This document shows, in pieces, positions 7,912 through 16,428 of a DNA stretch of 42,415 nucleotides (position 1 is the first letter of the stretch; each line of letters starts with the position of its first letter). Origin of the DNA: an uncultured Bacilli bacterium. Its GTDB lineage: Bacteria > Bacillota_I > Bacilli_A > RF39 > UBA660. The position numbers and the translations under genes were made by a program. The DNA is taken from NCBI GenBank assembly GCA_944358405.1, contig CALVQX010000014.1, forward strand, positions 1 through 42,415, in the 5' to 3' direction. The notes under the pieces are model-generated. The model saw only the letters and a program-made list of their open reading frames with translations. It did not search any database and had not been told where the DNA came from.

Positions 7912-8457
7912 ATGCATACCGAGTATGAGGTTCGAATATTAGATATTGATGTAGAAGGTGTTTTAAAAAAGTTAAAAGAAATCGGGGCTACTTTTGAGTG
8001 GGATCATTTACAGAAAAGATATGTATATGATTTTATTCCTAAAATTGATGGGAAGTGGATTCGACTTAGAACAAATGGTGATAAGAGTACTTTGACTATT
8101 AAAAATTTGGTTTCTTCTAGAATTGATGGTACTCAAGAATTAGAAATTGTTGTGGATGATTTTGAAAAAACTAATTTACTTTTAAAGGAGTTGGGATTTG
8201 AACCTCGGAGTTATCAAGAAAATAGGAGATGTCAATATCATTATCGAGGAGTAGAAATTGATATTGATAGTTGGCCTTATATTCCTACTTATTTGGAAAT
8301 TGAAGGACCATCTGAAGAGTCTGTTTACGAAGTGGTTTCTCTTTTGGAATTTGATTCAGGAGATGTTGTAACGCGTGATGTGGATGGAATTTATTTGGAT
8401 TATGGATATTGTTTAAATGATATTTTAGAGTTAAGATTAGAGGAGGAGAGAAAATGA
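7912..8457 (+). CDS. CYTH-domain protein (CyaB-like class IV adenylyl cyclase / triphosphatase family)
   Basis: A 181-residue CYTH triphosphate-tunnel enzyme. The N-terminal signature ExExK appears as EYEVR (residues 4-8), with Arg in place of Lys. Further tunnel strands with charged residues follow: WIRLRT, TLTIK, ELEIVVDD and YLEIEGPS near residue 140. Family members act on triphosphates (inorganic tripolyphosphate, thiamine triphosphate, or ATP to cAMP), usually with Mg or Mn; the substrate here cannot be told. It follows the T-box directly with GGAGGTGG, and its stop overlaps the tyrS start by four bases (ATGA). It should therefore be made when tyrosyl-tRNA is scarce. Confidence 0.85.
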   Translation: MHTEYEVRILDIDVEGVLKKLKEIGATFEWDHLQKRYVYDFIPKIDGKWIRLRTNGDKSTLTIKNLVSSRIDGTQELEIVVDDFEKTNLLLKELGFEPRSYQENRRCQYHYRGVEIDIDSWPYIPTYLEIEGPSEESVYEVVSLLEFDSGDVVTRDVDGIYLDYGYCLNDILELRLEEERK

Positions 8458-9689
8458 CATTATTTGAAGATCTACAGTGGAGAGGGTTAATAAAAGATGT
8501 AGCAGGAGAGGATTTGGCAGATAAATTGAATGGCGAACCAATTACTTTTTATTGGGGAACAGATCCAACCGCCGATAGTTTACATTTAGGACATTATTCT
8601 TCTTTAGTAACTGCAAAAAGATTAGCAAAGGCTGGTCATCATCCCATTTTACTTTGTGGTGGTGCTACGGGATTGATTGGTGATCCTAGGCCAACGGCGG
8701 AAAGAGAAATTATCTCTAAAGAGCAACTTGCTAAAAATTTAGAAGGAATTCAAGCTCAAGTTAGTCGTATCTTTGATGGAAAAGCGGAAGTTGTTAATAA
8801 TTATGATTGGTTTCGTGGCTATGAAGTTACTGATTTTTTACGTGATGTTGGAAAATATATTAATATTAATTATATGTTAGATAAGGATATTATTCGAAGA
8901 AGATTAGATACAGGAATTACTTTTGCAGAATTTACTTATACTTTAATTCAGGGGTATGATTTTTTGTGGTTATATGAGAATAAAGGATGCATTTTGCAAG
9001 CACAAGGTTCTGATCAATGGGGAAATATTACTACCGGACTTGAGCTAATTAAGAAAAGGACTGGTCAGGATGCTTATGCATTTACTATGCCACTTGTTTT
9101 AGATAAATATGGAAATAAATTTGGTAAAAGTGAAGGAAATGCTTTGTGGCTTGACCGAAATAAAACATCTAGTTATGAGTTATATCAATATTTAATTAAT
9201 GTCGATGATGAAATGGTTATTTCTTACTTGAAGATATTTACTTTTCTTTCTAGGGAGGAAATTGAACGATTAGAAAAATCTAATCAGGAGATGCCTCATT
9301 TACGAGAAGCTCATAAAGCTTTAGCTCGTGAGATTATTACGGACTTACATGGTGAGGATGCTTATTTAGAAGCAGTAAAAATTAGTGAGTCTTTATTTCA
9401 GGGGGACATTGCTTCTTTATCAGAAAAACAAATAGAGGATGCATTTCGAGGATTGGAACCATTTTATATTCAGAAGGATATTTCTATTGTTGATTTGTTA
9501 GTAGATTTTGGAATTTGTTCTAGTAAGAGGGAAGCTAGGGATTTTATCTCTAATGGTTCTATTAGTTTGAATGGAATAAAAATAGAAGATTCGACATTTT
9601 TTGTTACTAAAAATGATTGTATAGGACAAAAATATGCAGTTATTAGACGTGGAAAGAAGAAATATTATATTGGCGTTTATGCGGATTAA
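8454..9689 (+). CDS. tyrS: Tyrosyl-tRNA synthetase
   Basis: A 411-residue class I synthetase of bacterial TyrRS type. The HIGH motif appears as HLGH (residues 44-47). The tyrosine-binding region has YTLIQGYDF and QGSDQWGNI. The KMSKS loop appears as KFGKS (about 225-229). A C-terminal S4 RNA-binding domain covers about residues 340-405. It charges tRNA-Tyr with tyrosine. Its start overlaps the CYTH gene by four bases, and expression is controlled by the tyrosine T-box upstream. A terminator follows 13 bases after the stop. Confidence 0.97.
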   Translation: MTLFEDLQWRGLIKDVAGEDLADKLNGEPITFYWGTDPTADSLHLGHYSSLVTAKRLAKAGHHPILLCGGATGLIGDPRPTAEREIISKEQLAKNLEGIQAQVSRIFDGKAEVVNNYDWFRGYEVTDFLRDVGKYININYMLDKDIIRRRLDTGITFAEFTYTLIQGYDFLWLYENKGCILQAQGSDQWGNITTGLELIKKRTGQDAYAFTMPLVLDKYGNKFGKSEGNALWLDRNKTSSYELYQYLINVDDEMVISYLKIFTFLSREEIERLEKSNQEMPHLREAHKALAREIITDLHGEDAYLEAVKISESLFQGDIASLSEKQIEDAFRGLEPFYIQKDISIVDLLVDFGICSSKREARDFISNGSISLNGIKIEDSTFFVTKNDCIGQKYAVIRRGKKKYYIGVYAD

Positions 9690-9701
9690 GAGTGTATGGA
9701 A

Positions 9702-9730
9702 GAGATAAGTTTATCTTATTTCTTTTTTTC
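9702..9730 (+). terminator. Terminator of the tyrS operon
   Basis: An 8-bp stem (9702-9709 with 9715-9722, one G-U pair), a 5-base loop, then seven T. Confidence 0.75.
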
Positions 9731-9823
9731 GTGCATTTCTTTTTTGTTTTTGATAAAATTGTAACATAGGGTGGTTCTTTATCGTCGTTTTTGTGGATGT
9801 TAATTAGTGATTGGAGATTGGAT

Positions 9824-10375
9824 ATGAAAATTACTCTAGTTCGTCATGGACAGACAGATGAAAATTATTATGGTAGGATTCAGGGATCAAGAAATATTTT
9901 GTTAAACGATACCGGGAGAAGACAATGTCAAAGATTACGATTACAACTTTTAGAAACTTCTTATGATGCTTGCTATATGTCGCCTTTAGTACGTACTGTG
10001 GAAACAGCTATGATTTTAATTGGTGATAGGGTAGAAATGATTCCTGATCGACGCCTTGTTGAACGTAATATGGGTGAACTTGAGGGCAAGGATCGTTCTT
10101 TGTATGATGCTTCTAAGTATTGGAATTATGATGAAAATTGTGGTGATTTAGGGATTGAAAAAGTTCAGGATATTTTTGCACGTTGTCGTAGTTTTTTAAA
10201 TTATATTATGGAAAAATATGAGGAAGACAGCAGTATTTTAATAGTAAGTCATGGTGCGCCAATTCGTTGTTTACATCATCTTCTACATCATCATACGTTA
10301 ACTAAAAATTTATTAAGTATTCAAATTGGTAATTGTTATTGCGAAACGATCCATGTAAAAAAACAGAAGTTTTAG
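9824..10375 (+). CDS. Histidine phosphatase family protein (phosphoglycerate mutase-like)
   Basis: A 183-residue member of the histidine phosphatase superfamily. The catalytic RHG motif is LVRHGQTDEN at residues 4-13. A second conserved Arg lies in SPLVRTVETA, an acid in ERNMGELEG, and the second catalytic His in IVSHGAPIR near 140. Family members include cofactor-dependent phosphoglycerate mutase and many phosphatases of sugar phosphates or nucleotides. The small size and lack of the dPGM insert favour a phosphatase of unknown substrate. The ATG at 9824 is seven bases after GGAG; earlier in-frame codons lack a site. A TGA-TAAAAT extended -10 lies at 9751-9759. Confidence 0.88.
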   Translation: MKITLVRHGQTDENYYGRIQGSRNILLNDTGRRQCQRLRLQLLETSYDACYMSPLVRTVETAMILIGDRVEMIPDRRLVERNMGELEGKDRSLYDASKYWNYDENCGDLGIEKVQDIFARCRSFLNYIMEKYEEDSSILIVSHGAPIRCLHHLLHHHTLTKNLLSIQIGNCYCETIHVKKQKF

Positions 10376-10411
10376 ATATCAAAAATTAGTTAATTAGAAG
10401 GAGGATTTTGT

Positions 10412-12997
10412 ATGGAAGATGTGGAAAGCATGATTCATGAGTTGGTTGAACGTGCTAAGGTTGCTAGAGAAGAGTATAGTAAGCTTAATCAAGAACAGGT
10501 GGATAATATTGTAAAGCATATGGCTATGGCTGTTTTAGAAAAGCATATGTTATTAGCTAAAATGGCTGTAGAAGAAACAGGTAGAGGAATTTATGAAGAT
10601 AAAATTACCAAAAATATTTTTGCTTCTGAATATATCTATCATAGTATTAAGGATCATAAAACAGTGGGCATCATTCAGGATAATGAAGAGGAAGGATATA
10701 TGATGATTGCCGAGCCAATTGGAATTATTGCAGGAGTTACTCCCGTTACGAACCCTACCTCTACTACTTGTTTTAAATCTTTGATTGCAGCCAAGACTAG
10801 GAATGTAATTATTTTTGGATTTCATCCTTCGGCACAACAATGTAGTGTGGAAACTGCTAAAATTTTATTAGAAGCTGCGGTGGCTGCTGGTGCTCCTAGG
10901 GATTGTATTTTGTGGATTGATCATCCTTCGGTTGCGGCGACAAAAGCATTGATGAATCATCTTGATGTCAATCTTATTTTAGCAACCGGTGGAAAAGGTA
11001 TGGTAAAAAGTGCTTATTCTTGTGGAAAACCTGCTTTAGGGGTTGGACCTGGAAATGTACCTTGCTATATTCATAAGGATGCGAAGTTGGAAACGAGTGT
11101 CAATGATCTTGTCATGTCTAAATCTTTTGATAATGGGATGATTTGTGCTAGTGAGCAAGCAGTGGTTGTTGATCGGATCATTAGTCGTTCTTTTGAGGAG
11201 TTGATGAAAAAGGTTGGTTGCTATTTTGTCAATGAGGAAGAGAAGAAGCTTTTATTTCAATATATGTTTGAAAAAGAAGGAGATGAGTATTCTCTAAACT
11301 CTTGTGTTGTTGGAAAATATCCTTATGACATTGCGGAAGCAGCTGGATTTATCATTCCTTTGGATGCTAAAATTATGGTTGTTAGAGAAGCTGGGGTAGG
11401 TCCTGAGTATCCTTTTTCTAAAGAAAAGTTAAGTCCGATTTTGACTTATTATGTTGTAGATAATGAAGAGGAAGGAATTTGTTTGTGCGAGGAGCTTGTA
11501 GAATATGGTGGTTTGGGTCATTCGGCTGTAATTCATACAGAAGATCAAGAATTGATTCAACGCTTTTCTGAAGTGGTAAAAGTAGGTAGAATTATTGTAA
11601 ATTCTCCATCAACTCATGGAGCAATTGGAGATATTTATAATACGAATATGCCTTCTTTAACTCTTGGTTGTGGAACATTTGGGGGAAATAGCACTACCGA
11701 TAATGTTTCTACTGTGAATTTGATTAATTTGAAGCGAGTAGCAAAAAGAAAAGTAAATATGCAATGGTTTAAGATTCCTCCAAAGATTTATTTTGAGCCA
11801 GGTTCTATTCAGTATTTATCTAAGATGGAGGGAATTACGAAGGCCTTTATTGTAACGGATCCTTCTATGGTAAAATTGGGATATGTAGATAAAGTGATCT
11901 ATCAGTTGGAGAAGCATGAGAATCATATTCATTTTGAGGTGTTTAGTGATGTGGAACCAGATCCTTCCTTTGATACGATCGATCGTGGCGTTTTAGCTAT
12001 GGGACAATTTACGCCGGATGTTATTATTGCTCTTGGAGGTGGAAGTGCCATTGATGCGGCAAAGGGAATGTGGCTTTTCTATGAACATCCAGATGTTGAT
12101 AAAGAAGGGTTAAAATTAAAATTCTTGGATATTAGAAAAAGAACATATAAATATCCAAAACTTGGATTGAAAGCGAAGTTTGTAGCAATTCCTACAACTT
12201 CTGGTACTGGTAGTGAAGTTACTTCTTTTGCTGTTATTACGGATAAACACAATCATATAAAATATCCGTTTGCTGATTATGAATTAACTCCTGATGTAGC
12301 GATTATTGATCCAGATTTTGTTTTAACGTTACCAAAGGTTTTAACCGCGGATACAGGAATGGATGTTTTAACTCATGCAATTGAGGCTTATGTTTCTAAT
12401 ATGGCTAGTGATTATACAGATGGTCTTAGTGAAAAGGCAGGAGAGTTGATTCATGATTATTTGATTCGTGCATATCAAGATGGTAATGATAAGGAAGCAA
12501 GAGAAAAGGTACATAATGCAAGTTGTATTGCCGGTATGTCTTTTACCAATGCATTTTTGGGAATTAATCACTCTTTAGCTCATAAGTTGGGTGGAGAATT
12601 TCATATTGCTCATGGTCGATGTAATGCTATTTTACTTCCTTATGTCATCCGTTATAATTCTCTTCCTCCATCTAAATTTGTTTCTTTTCCTAAGTATGAA
12701 CATTATATTGCTGATATTAAATATGCAAATTTTGCCAAAAAGATTGGATTAAAAGCTAGAAATGTGGAAGAGGGAGTTAATTCTTTAATTGAGATGATTT
12801 ATCATATGCTCGATGCGTTAGAAATTCCTCGATCTTTTCAAGAATATGGGATTGATGAACAGACTTATATGAATAAGTTGGATGAGCTTGCTAATTTGGC
12901 TTTTGAGGATCAATGTACTACTTCTAATCCTAGATTACCCCTTGTTTCAGAATTGAAGAAGATTTTAGTTGATGCTTATTATGGTATAGATTTATAA
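10412..12997 (+). CDS. adhE: Bifunctional acetaldehyde-CoA / alcohol dehydrogenase AdhE
   Basis: An 861-residue fusion enzyme of the usual AdhE length. The N-terminal half (about 1-440) is an aldehyde dehydrogenase that reduces acetyl-CoA to acetaldehyde; its catalytic Cys245 lies in GMICASEQ. After a linker, the C-terminal half (about 455-861) is an iron-containing alcohol dehydrogenase. It shows the NAD motif GGGSAIDAAK and metal-binding His residues in MDVLTHAIEAY and the NHSLAHKLGG...HIAHG region. It disposes of NADH by making ethanol in fermentation, and AdhE proteins typically assemble into filaments (spirosomes). AAGGAGG precedes the ATG. A strong terminator follows. Confidence 0.97.
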   Translation: MEDVESMIHELVERAKVAREEYSKLNQEQVDNIVKHMAMAVLEKHMLLAKMAVEETGRGIYEDKITKNIFASEYIYHSIKDHKTVGIIQDNEEEGYMMIAEPIGIIAGVTPVTNPTSTTCFKSLIAAKTRNVIIFGFHPSAQQCSVETAKILLEAAVAAGAPRDCILWIDHPSVAATKALMNHLDVNLILATGGKGMVKSAYSCGKPALGVGPGNVPCYIHKDAKLETSVNDLVMSKSFDNGMICASEQAVVVDRIISRSFEELMKKVGCYFVNEEEKKLLFQYMFEKEGDEYSLNSCVVGKYPYDIAEAAGFIIPLDAKIMVVREAGVGPEYPFSKEKLSPILTYYVVDNEEEGICLCEELVEYGGLGHSAVIHTEDQELIQRFSEVVKVGRIIVNSPSTHGAIGDIYNTNMPSLTLGCGTFGGNSTTDNVSTVNLINLKRVAKRKVNMQWFKIPPKIYFEPGSIQYLSKMEGITKAFIVTDPSMVKLGYVDKVIYQLEKHENHIHFEVFSDVEPDPSFDTIDRGVLAMGQFTPDVIIALGGGSAIDAAKGMWLFYEHPDVDKEGLKLKFLDIRKRTYKYPKLGLKAKFVAIPTTSGTGSEVTSFAVITDKHNHIKYPFADYELTPDVAIIDPDFVLTLPKVLTADTGMDVLTHAIEAYVSNMASDYTDGLSEKAGELIHDYLIRAYQDGNDKEAREKVHNASCIAGMSFTNAFLGINHSLAHKLGGEFHIAHGRCNAILLPYVIRYNSLPPSKFVSFPKYEHYIADIKYANFAKKIGLKARNVEEGVNSLIEMIYHMLDALEIPRSFQEYGIDEQTYMNKLDELANLAFEDQCTTSNPRLPLVSELKKILVDAYYGIDL

Positions 12998-13007
12998 TGT
13001 TTTATAC

Positions 13008-13039
13008 AAAAAGATAATGCAATTTCGCATTATCTTTTT
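13008..13039. terminator. Bidirectional terminator between adhE and the convergent hypothetical gene
   Basis: A 13-bp perfect stem (13008-13020 with 13027-13039), with an A-run on the left and a T-run on the right, so it can work on both strands. It lies between two convergent genes. Confidence 0.9.
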
Positions 13040-13050
13040 CTTGTGGTTGT

Positions 13051-13626
13051 TTATTTTTTATTCATTGTATCTTCGTTTTGAATACTTTTTGTTTCTGTAT
13101 ACTGTAGCATTTCGTTTAATTCATCATTGTTAGAGAAAGGATTTATTGGATTGTTGTTTGCAGATTTGTTTTCTTTTGCTTGTTCTGACATGCTAGCTTT
13201 TGTTTTAGAACCATCTAATTCTCCCAAAGCATCAGCCATTGCTTCGTCTAGCCCTTTTTGTATATTTTCTGATGATAAATTTGTAGTAGTATTACTAGAA
13301 TTACTAAAATTTGCAAATTTGTTTCCTCTTGCTTGCTCTAACATGCTAGCTTTTGTTTTAGAACCATCTAATTCTCCCAAAGCATCAGCCATTGCTTCTT
13401 CTAGCCCTTTTTGTATATTTTCTGATGATAAATCTGCATTGATTATATTTTCTCTTACTTTTTTAAGATTCCTTAAGCGTTCTTCTATTTCTTGGATTTT
13501 TACATCTGTATCGTAAGTTTTTGTGTTATTTTTCTGATGATTGAAAGTAAACCCTTCATTATTGATTTTTGTTTTTTCAGTATATAATCCATCGCTACTT
13601 TTTCTTCTAATGCTATCTAATGCCAT
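13051..13626 (-). CDS. Hypothetical protein with a recent internal tandem duplication
   Basis: A 191-residue, hydrophilic protein that I do not recognise. A short basic N-terminus is followed by a predicted helix (EIEERLRNLKKVRENI). Two copies of a segment LSSENIQKGLxEAMADALGELDGSKTKASMxEQA follow, offset by 51 residues, and the tail is Asn/Ser-rich. There is no signal peptide or membrane helix. The ATG at 13626 follows AGGTG by six bases; a GTG three codons upstream overlaps that site. The repeat copies are nearly identical in DNA (see repeat entry), indicating a young duplication. The repeat resembles an amphipathic helix plus a polar linker. Function unknown. Confidence 0.72.
   Translation of the reverse strand: MALDSIRRKSSDGLYTEKTKINNEGFTFNHQKNNTKTYDTDVKIQEIEERLRNLKKVRENIINADLSSENIQKGLEEAMADALGELDGSKTKASMLEQARGNKFANFSNSSNTTTNLSSENIQKGLDEAMADALGELDGSKTKASMSEQAKENKSANNNPINPFSNNDELNEMLQYTETKSIQNEDTMNKK
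13188..13433 (-). repeat. Near-identical in-frame direct repeat (93 bp, 153-bp period)
   Basis: Bases 13188-13280 recur at 13341-13433 with one visible mismatch, including at synonymous positions. The offset of 153 bases is 51 codons, so the frame is kept. The flanks of the repeat are similar but more diverged. Confidence 0.9.
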
Positions 13627-13690
13627 AATATTCACCTATCCTATTTATAATTTTATTATAGCACGTTTTTTCTTAATATGAAATTAAATA

Positions 13691-13713
13691 AAAAACACCA
13701 AAATGGTGTTTTT
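13691..13713 (-). terminator. Terminator of rpsD
   Basis: A 10-bp stem (13691-13700 with 13704-13713) with a 3-base loop. On the minus strand it ends in a T-run. It lies four bases beyond the rpsD stop. Confidence 0.85.
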
Positions 13714-13716
13714 GCT

Positions 13717-14319
13717 TTATTTGTTATAGAATTCAACGATTAATGCTTCATTAATATCAGCATTTAATTCGTTTCTCTCAGGAAGTCTTACGAATGTTGC
13801 TTCCATTTTATTTTCATCGTATGTAATGAAATCTACACGTTTTGTTATTTTTTGTAGAGATTCTGCTACAACTTTTAAGTTTTTGTCATTTTCTTTTAGA
13901 GAAATTACATCTCCTACTTTTACTCGGTAAGATGGGATATCTACTTTCTTTCCATTTACTGTTACGTGGCCATGATTTACAAGTTGTCTAGCACCACGAC
14001 GAGTAGATGCAAATCCGATACGATAAACTAAATTGTCTAGGCGAGATTCTAGTAGTCTTAAGAAGTTTGTACCATGAATTCCTTTCATCTTTTCTGCTTC
14101 TTTGAATGTTTTTTTGAATTGTCTTTCATTTAGTCCATACATGAAACGAACTTTTTGTTTTTCTTTTAATTGTGTTCCATAGTCTGATGGTTTTCCTTTA
14201 CGTGCATTTCCATGTTGACCTGGTCCATAAGGACGGCGAGCTAATTCTTTTCCTGTTTCACTGATTGAAAAACCAACTCTACGAGCTTGTTTGTAACTTG
14301 CTCCAGTATATCTTGACAT
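13717..14319 (-). CDS. rpsD: 30S ribosomal protein S4
   Basis: A 200-residue S4 of the zinc-free Bacillus type, beginning [19 protein letters not shown]. It has the [10 protein letters not shown] block (about 28-38) and an S4 RNA-binding domain (about 92-155) with [12 protein letters not shown] and [14 protein letters not shown]. It nucleates 30S assembly on 16S rRNA and in many bacteria represses its own mRNA. AAGGAGAAG precedes the ATG. It is transcribed alone from a consensus promoter with a leader of about 160 bases that looks like a self-regulatory RNA. Confidence 0.98.
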   Translation of the reverse strand: MSRYTGASYKQARRVGFSISETGKELARRPYGPGQHGNARKGKPSDYGTQLKEKQKVRFMYGLNERQFKKTFKEAEKMKGIHGTNFLRLLESRLDNLVYRIGFASTRRGARQLVNHGHVTVNGKKVDIPSYRVKVGDVISLKENDKNLKVVAESLQKITKRVDFITYDENKMEATFVRLPERNELNADINEALIVEFYNK

Positions 14320-14480
14320 TTTTCTTCTCCTTTTCTTATTTTTAATTACAATTTCAATGAAATGATTTAGTCGTATTTTAGGGAGTCTTTCTTTTTGTTC
14401 ACATCAACAGCTATGTTACTAAAACATTTATGAAAGACACATTAACATACTCTAAATCTGCTGTTTCAAGTGAATTTGCA
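14320..14480 (-). ncRNA. rpsD mRNA leader with double pseudoknot, likely S4 autoregulatory element
   Basis: In this transcribed leader I find five complementary pairs: 14470-14474 with 14398-14402, 14460-14465 with 14406-14411, 14443-14449 with 14412-14418, 14432-14438 with 14385-14391, and 14452-14458 with 14364-14370. The first three are nested and form one long interrupted helix. The last two each cross it, giving a double pseudoknot next to the ribosome-binding region. S4 is known to repress its own mRNA through pseudoknotted leaders in Bacillus and E. coli. The pairings are seen in the sequence; S4 binding is inferred. Confidence 0.7.
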
Positions 14481-14486
14481 TTTCTA

Positions 14487-14515
14487 ATTATAGGGTACTT
14501 TTGTTGATATGTCAA
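14487..14515 (-). promoter_or_regulatory. Consensus sigma-A promoter of rpsD
   Basis: On the minus strand TTGACA (14515-14510), a 17-base spacer and TATAAT (14492-14487): a perfect match to both hexamers, as expected for a ribosomal protein gene. Of the 304-base gap between rpsD and ezrA, the rpsD leader and this promoter occupy about 200 bases. The rest holds the ezrA promoter region (a TAAAAT -10 near 14588). Confidence 0.92.
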
Positions 14516-14623
14516 GGTTTTTTCTTTGCTAGGAAGAAAAAGTCAGCATAAATTTTTTAAAATAGTGGAAAAATGTCGAATGATTGTGATAAAATGTTTT
14601 TAGATTAGGATTGAGGTGAGGAT

Positions 14624-16336
14624 ATGCAAGGACAATTTTTAATTCTTGGTTCAGCGATTGTTATTGCTTTAATTATTGTTGTTGTTATTCTTCATTTTAT
14701 TCGAAAATTTGAGATGAAATATTATCGTGATCGAGTTCGTGAATTGGAAGTTCAACGGAATATGATTGCTAGTACACCAGTTTTGTTGGAACTTTCTAAA
14801 GTGGAGCCAATTATTAAAAATGATCGAATGGAAGAGAAGTATAATAAATGGCAGGATCGTTTTACTAATTTAAAAGAGAATCGTTTGACTTTAATTGATG
14901 ATATGCTTATTGATTTAGATATTTATGTGGATAAGCGGGACTATAAATCATGTGGGTATCGAATTGCAAAAGTAGAGATTGAGATTTATAAACTTCGCGA
15001 AGCTGCTGATCATTTGTTAGAAGAAATTAAAGATATTACCTTAAGCGAAGAAAAGTATCGCGCTATTGTAATTAAACTTAAAACTAAATATCGTACGTTA
15101 AATAAGGATTTTCAAGATCATAAGCAAATGTATGATGAGATGCAAGAAGCTGTTAGTTTGCAGTTAGAGAATATTGAGCGACGTTTCTTAGATTTTGAGA
15201 AGGTTATGGAAGCGAATGAATATAGTGAAGTTGTTCATATTGTTAAGGCTTTAGATGTGATGATTGAACATATGGAAATTATTGTTCAAGAGGTTCCAGA
15301 TGTATTATTGATGGCAAAACAGATTCTTCCTAATCGTATTAAGGAGATTTCTTCCACTTATCAGGAAATGGTAGAACAAAAATATCCTTTGGAGTATTTG
15401 AATATTGAGTACAATTTAGAGGAGACGAGAAAGAATATTGATACCATTTTAGATAAGGTTCGTGTTTTAAATCTTGAAAATTGTATGTTTGATTTAAAGA
15501 CGATGTTAGAATATTTAGATTCCTTATTTATTGATTTTGAAAAGGAACGTTTATCTAGGAAAGTTTATGAAGAAATCGAAAGTGATTTTTCTAAGAAAAT
15601 TGCTAGTACTAACAAAGTGGTTCAAGATATTTATGATCAGCTAGATGATATTAAGAATATGTATGATTTGAATGATGAAGATGTAAAAATTATTCATGAT
15701 GTGAATAAAAATCTTGTCGTAATTAATGATGATTATAAAAAAATGCTTGCTAAAGTGGAGTCTTTATCTTCTCCGTATTCTATGCTTCATAAGGAAATTG
15801 AAGATTTGACCTTTCGGTTGAAGAATGTGGAAGAAGAATTGGATAAGGCATTGAAGTCTTTGGGAAATATGTATGATGATGAGGTTCGTGCTAGAGAGCA
15901 ATTAGATGAAATACAAGAGTTTTTAAAACAATGCAAGAACAAGATGCGCAGTTATAAATTGCCGGTGATCACGGATAATTATTTTGTACAGTTGTCTGAG
16001 GCAAATGAGGCAATTTTGGAAGTGATTAAAGAATTAAAGAAGAAACCGATCGTTATTAAAACTTTAAATACCCGTGTGGATACCGCAAGAGATTTGGTAT
16101 TAAAACTTTATAATACTACGAACGAAATGATTAAAACTGCTCAGCTTGCAGAGATGGCTATTCTTTATGGTAATCGTTATCGAGCTTATTATGCGGAAGT
16201 TGATAGTGGTCTTCAAGATGCTGAGGAGAAGTTTTTTAAAGGTGACTATAAGAATGCTTTAGATATTTCTATTAAAGCAACCTCTATTGTTGATGAGGAT
16301 ATTTATAAAAGATTGTTGCGTGCTTCCGATAAGTAG
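14624..16336 (+). CDS. ezrA: Septation ring formation regulator EzrA
   Basis: A 570-residue protein with one N-terminal membrane helix (about residues 6-26) and then almost entirely spectrin-like coiled coil, as in EzrA (about 560 residues in Bacillus). The C-terminal MAILYGNRYR (about 521-530) matches the conserved EzrA patch near the C-terminus. EzrA sits at the membrane, binds FtsZ and prevents extra Z-rings while linking division to PBP recruitment. Its position beside rpsD, thiI and a SASP gene follows Bacillus gene order. GAGGTGAGG precedes the ATG. A hairpin terminator follows. Confidence 0.92.
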   Translation: MQGQFLILGSAIVIALIIVVVILHFIRKFEMKYYRDRVRELEVQRNMIASTPVLLELSKVEPIIKNDRMEEKYNKWQDRFTNLKENRLTLIDDMLIDLDIYVDKRDYKSCGYRIAKVEIEIYKLREAADHLLEEIKDITLSEEKYRAIVIKLKTKYRTLNKDFQDHKQMYDEMQEAVSLQLENIERRFLDFEKVMEANEYSEVVHIVKALDVMIEHMEIIVQEVPDVLLMAKQILPNRIKEISSTYQEMVEQKYPLEYLNIEYNLEETRKNIDTILDKVRVLNLENCMFDLKTMLEYLDSLFIDFEKERLSRKVYEEIESDFSKKIASTNKVVQDIYDQLDDIKNMYDLNDEDVKIIHDVNKNLVVINDDYKKMLAKVESLSSPYSMLHKEIEDLTFRLKNVEEELDKALKSLGNMYDDEVRAREQLDEIQEFLKQCKNKMRSYKLPVITDNYFVQLSEANEAILEVIKELKKKPIVIKTLNTRVDTARDLVLKLYNTTNEMIKTAQLAEMAILYGNRYRAYYAEVDSGLQDAEEKFFKGDYKNALDISIKATSIVDEDIYKRLLRASDK

Positions 16337-16340
16337 ATTC

Positions 16341-16370
16341 AGTACAAAGAAATCTTTGTGCTTTTCTTTT
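16341..16370 (+). terminator. Terminator of ezrA
   Basis: A 9-bp stem (16341-16349 with 16354-16362, one G-U pair), a 4-base loop and a T-rich tail. Confidence 0.75.
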
Positions 16371-16428
16371 GAAGTTTTCTATACATTTTATCGTTTTTAT
16401 GATAGAATATGCCTGTTGGAGGTAGACT

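Noticed and set aside
13188..13433. Direct repeats as a possible CRISPR or mobile element
   Set aside because: There are only two copies, both in frame within a coding gene, with no spacers, no cas genes and no terminal inverted repeats.
13127..13516. Plus-strand open frame opposite the duplicated hypothetical gene
   Set aside because: The minus frame has a good ribosome-binding site, promoter-side spacing and terminator. The plus frame merely mirrors the duplicated DNA and its protein is compositionally odd.
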